DNA from: Anaerolineales bacterium UBA3940
Lineage (GTDB): Bacteria > Chloroflexota > Anaerolineae > Aggregatilineales > UBA3940
DNA length: 6,706 bases
Assembly: GCA_002385675.1 (NCBI GenBank)
Contig: DGDY01000017.1
Location: 1,739 to 8,444 of the forward strand
Reading direction: 5' to 3'
Part shown: positions 5,701 through 6,706 of the stretch, piece by piece
Position numbering within the stretch: position 1 is the stretch's first letter
How the letters are laid out: the number at the start of each line of letters is the position of its first letter
Position numbers and translations under genes: made by a program
Notes under the pieces: generated by a model
What the model was told of the DNA's origin: nothing
The model's input: only the letters and a program-made list of their open reading frames with translations
Databases searched by the model: none

Positions 5701-6546
5701 ATGTTATACAATCTGCGCGAATACCATCGCCCGCGCGATCTTGACGAGGCGCTACGGCTCCTGCAGCGCCCGGAGATCCGCACCGTGCCGCTCGCAGGCG
5801 GGACGGACCTGGTCGGGCAGCGCAACCCCGACGTCGAGGCGGTGGTAGACTTATCGGAACTCGGGCTGGATACCATTCACACGGAAGACGGCGTGCTGCG
5901 GCTGGGCGCAATGGTGCGGCTGCAGACGATCGTCGAGCAGCTTGGCGATGCGTTTGGCGGGCTGCTGGCGGAAGCCGCTCACCGCATGGCCGGCTGGAAC
6001 ATCCGCAACGTTGCGACAATCGGCGGCACGCTGGCTGCCGGCAAAGTTGATAGCCCGCTCGGGGTGGCGCTGGCCGCGCTCGGCGCGGAGATGGCCGTCA
6101 CCGGGCAGGATGAGCTGATCCCCTGGCCGGGCGTGCCTGCCGGAGGCTTGCAGGGCCGCCTCATCACCGCCGTCGAGCTGCGCCTGGCCGAAGGCAAGGT
6201 CGGCACGGCCTACGAGCAGGTGGCGCGGACCCCGGTTGATCAGCCGATTGTGAGCGCGGCTGCGGTCGTGCGGGAGGTCGAGAGCGGCACGCTTTCCGCC
6301 CGCGTGGCGGTCGGCGGGCTGCTGGCAAGCGGCCTGAAGCTGCTCGACTTCGACATTCAGTGGCCGGACCTCTCCGGGCTGGACGCGCTGACAGCAGACA
6401 TCAACCCGGCAGATGTGAAGTCGGACTACCTGGGCCGCCCGGACTATCGCCTGGCGATTGCCCCGGTGGTGGCCCGGCGCGCGCTGTCGGCGGCACTGGC
6501 ACGAATCGGGTATGAGACTGAGGCGGAAGGCGGGACAGCATCATGA
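5701..6546 (+). CDS. FAD-binding medium subunit of a molybdenum hydroxylase (CoxM-like)
   Basis: This 281-residue protein is the FAD-carrying subunit of a xanthine dehydrogenase/CO dehydrogenase family enzyme; it passes electrons from the [2Fe-2S] subunit to an acceptor. The opening YNLREYHRPRDLDEALRLL (3-21) is typical. AGGTDL at 32-37 is the first FAD pyrophosphate motif. NIRNVATIGGTLA (100-112) is the second; most relatives have TIGGN, here Thr110 replaces Asn, and the following segment is VDSPLGVALAALGA in place of the common Ala-rich PAADLPPALLALGA form. KSDYLGRPDYRLAIAPVVARRAL near the C-terminus is the conserved end of the family. The start is supported by AAGGAAGG. It overlaps the next gene by 4 nt. 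The order medium-small matches coxM-coxS, but the substrate depends on the large subunit, which is outside the window. Confidence 0.87.
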   Translation: MLYNLREYHRPRDLDEALRLLQRPEIRTVPLAGGTDLVGQRNPDVEAVVDLSELGLDTIHTEDGVLRLGAMVRLQTIVEQLGDAFGGLLAEAAHRMAGWNIRNVATIGGTLAAGKVDSPLGVALAALGAEMAVTGQDELIPWPGVPAGGLQGRLITAVELRLAEGKVGTAYEQVARTPVDQPIVSAAAVVREVESGTLSARVAVGGLLASGLKLLDFDIQWPDLSGLDALTADINPADVKSDYLGRPDYRLAIAPVVARRALSAALARIGYETEAEGGTAS

Positions 6547-6706
6547 ACATCACCTTCAGGCTAAACGGCGAGAATGTGACATTTGACGCTCGCCCCAGCC
6601 AGACGCTGCTCGACGTGCTGCGCGAGAACGGCGTCGTCGGCGTGAAGCACGGCTGCGAGACGGGCGAGTGCGGCGCGTGCACGGTGCTGCTCGATGGCAA
6701 GCCGGT
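6543..6706 (+). CDS. [2Fe-2S] small subunit of a molybdenum hydroxylase, 3' truncated
   Basis: The first 54 complete codons of the iron-sulfur subunit are present; the window ends inside the gene. Residues 1-55 form the ferredoxin-like N-terminal domain: an ITFRLNGE strand, TLLDVLRE helix (21-28), then GCETGECGACTVLLDGKPV (37-55) with cysteines at 38, 43 and 46, three of the four ligands of the proximal plant-type [2Fe-2S] cluster. The fourth ligand and the second, helical [2Fe-2S] domain would lie beyond the edge. In the complete enzyme the two clusters carry electrons from the molybdopterin site of the large subunit to FAD. The ATG overlaps the stop of the FAD gene (ATGA), so the two are translationally coupled. 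CoxS-like by order and motif; xanthine dehydrogenase or aldehyde oxidase relatives are equally possible. Confidence 0.93.
   Translation, partial: MNITFRLNGENVTFDARPSQTLLDVLRENGVVGVKHGCETGECGACTVLLDGKP

Overview
The window reads as a GC-rich bacterial chromosome segment in which all nine genes lie on the + strand. Its core is a nearly complete coenzyme F420 tail-assembly operon: an NADPH:F420 oxidoreductase (npdG-like), cofE, a free-standing nitroreductase-family protein equivalent to the C-terminal half of actinobacterial FbiB, cofD and cofC. A luciferase-like (LLM) F420-type oxidoreductase follows. Downstream are a PaaI-like hotdog thioesterase and the start of a molybdenum hydroxylase operon (FAD subunit, then a [2Fe-2S] subunit cut by the window end). 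FbiB appears as two separate genes, so the source is probably not a typical actinomycete. Separate CofE and nitroreductase genes, an NpdG-type reductase, CO-dehydrogenase-like genes and C/G-rich intergenic hairpins together suggest Chloroflexota. That assignment is an inference from gene content, not a demonstrated taxonomy.

Layout: 1-160 is a leader with a perfect extended -10 (TGATATAAT, 78-86) embedded in a 15-bp perfect palindrome, itself enclosed by a second inverted repeat. At 161-3858, five F420 genes run head to tail: a 3-nt gap between npdG and cofE, 58 nt with a GC-rich hairpin between cofE and the nitroreductase, and 4-nt overlaps at nitroreductase/cofD and cofD/cofC. The LLM gene (3913-4911) has its own strong ribosome binding site. 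Positions 4951-5051 hold a cluster of overlapping C/G-rich hairpins typical of an intergenic repeat. The thioesterase is at 5071-5589 and the molybdenum hydroxylase genes begin at 5701.

How the genes fit together: CofC activates a three-carbon phospho-acid (phosphoenolpyruvate or 2-phospholactate) with GTP. CofD transfers it to FO. If phosphoenolpyruvate is used, the product is dehydro-F420-0, which the FMN-dependent nitroreductase would reduce. CofE then adds glutamates. NpdG exchanges hydride between F420 and NADP, and the LLM enzyme is a candidate F420H2 user. FO synthase (fbiC or cofG/cofH) is not in the window. Apart from the F420 locus, the features most worth a second look are the nested palindromes over the promoter, the hairpin cluster at 4951-5051, and a local GC dip at the cofD/cofC junction. 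I see no evidence for a wholly new system. Five of the nine genes start with GTG, and two starts (161 and 5071) are placed downstream of the longest open frame because of their ribosome binding sites.
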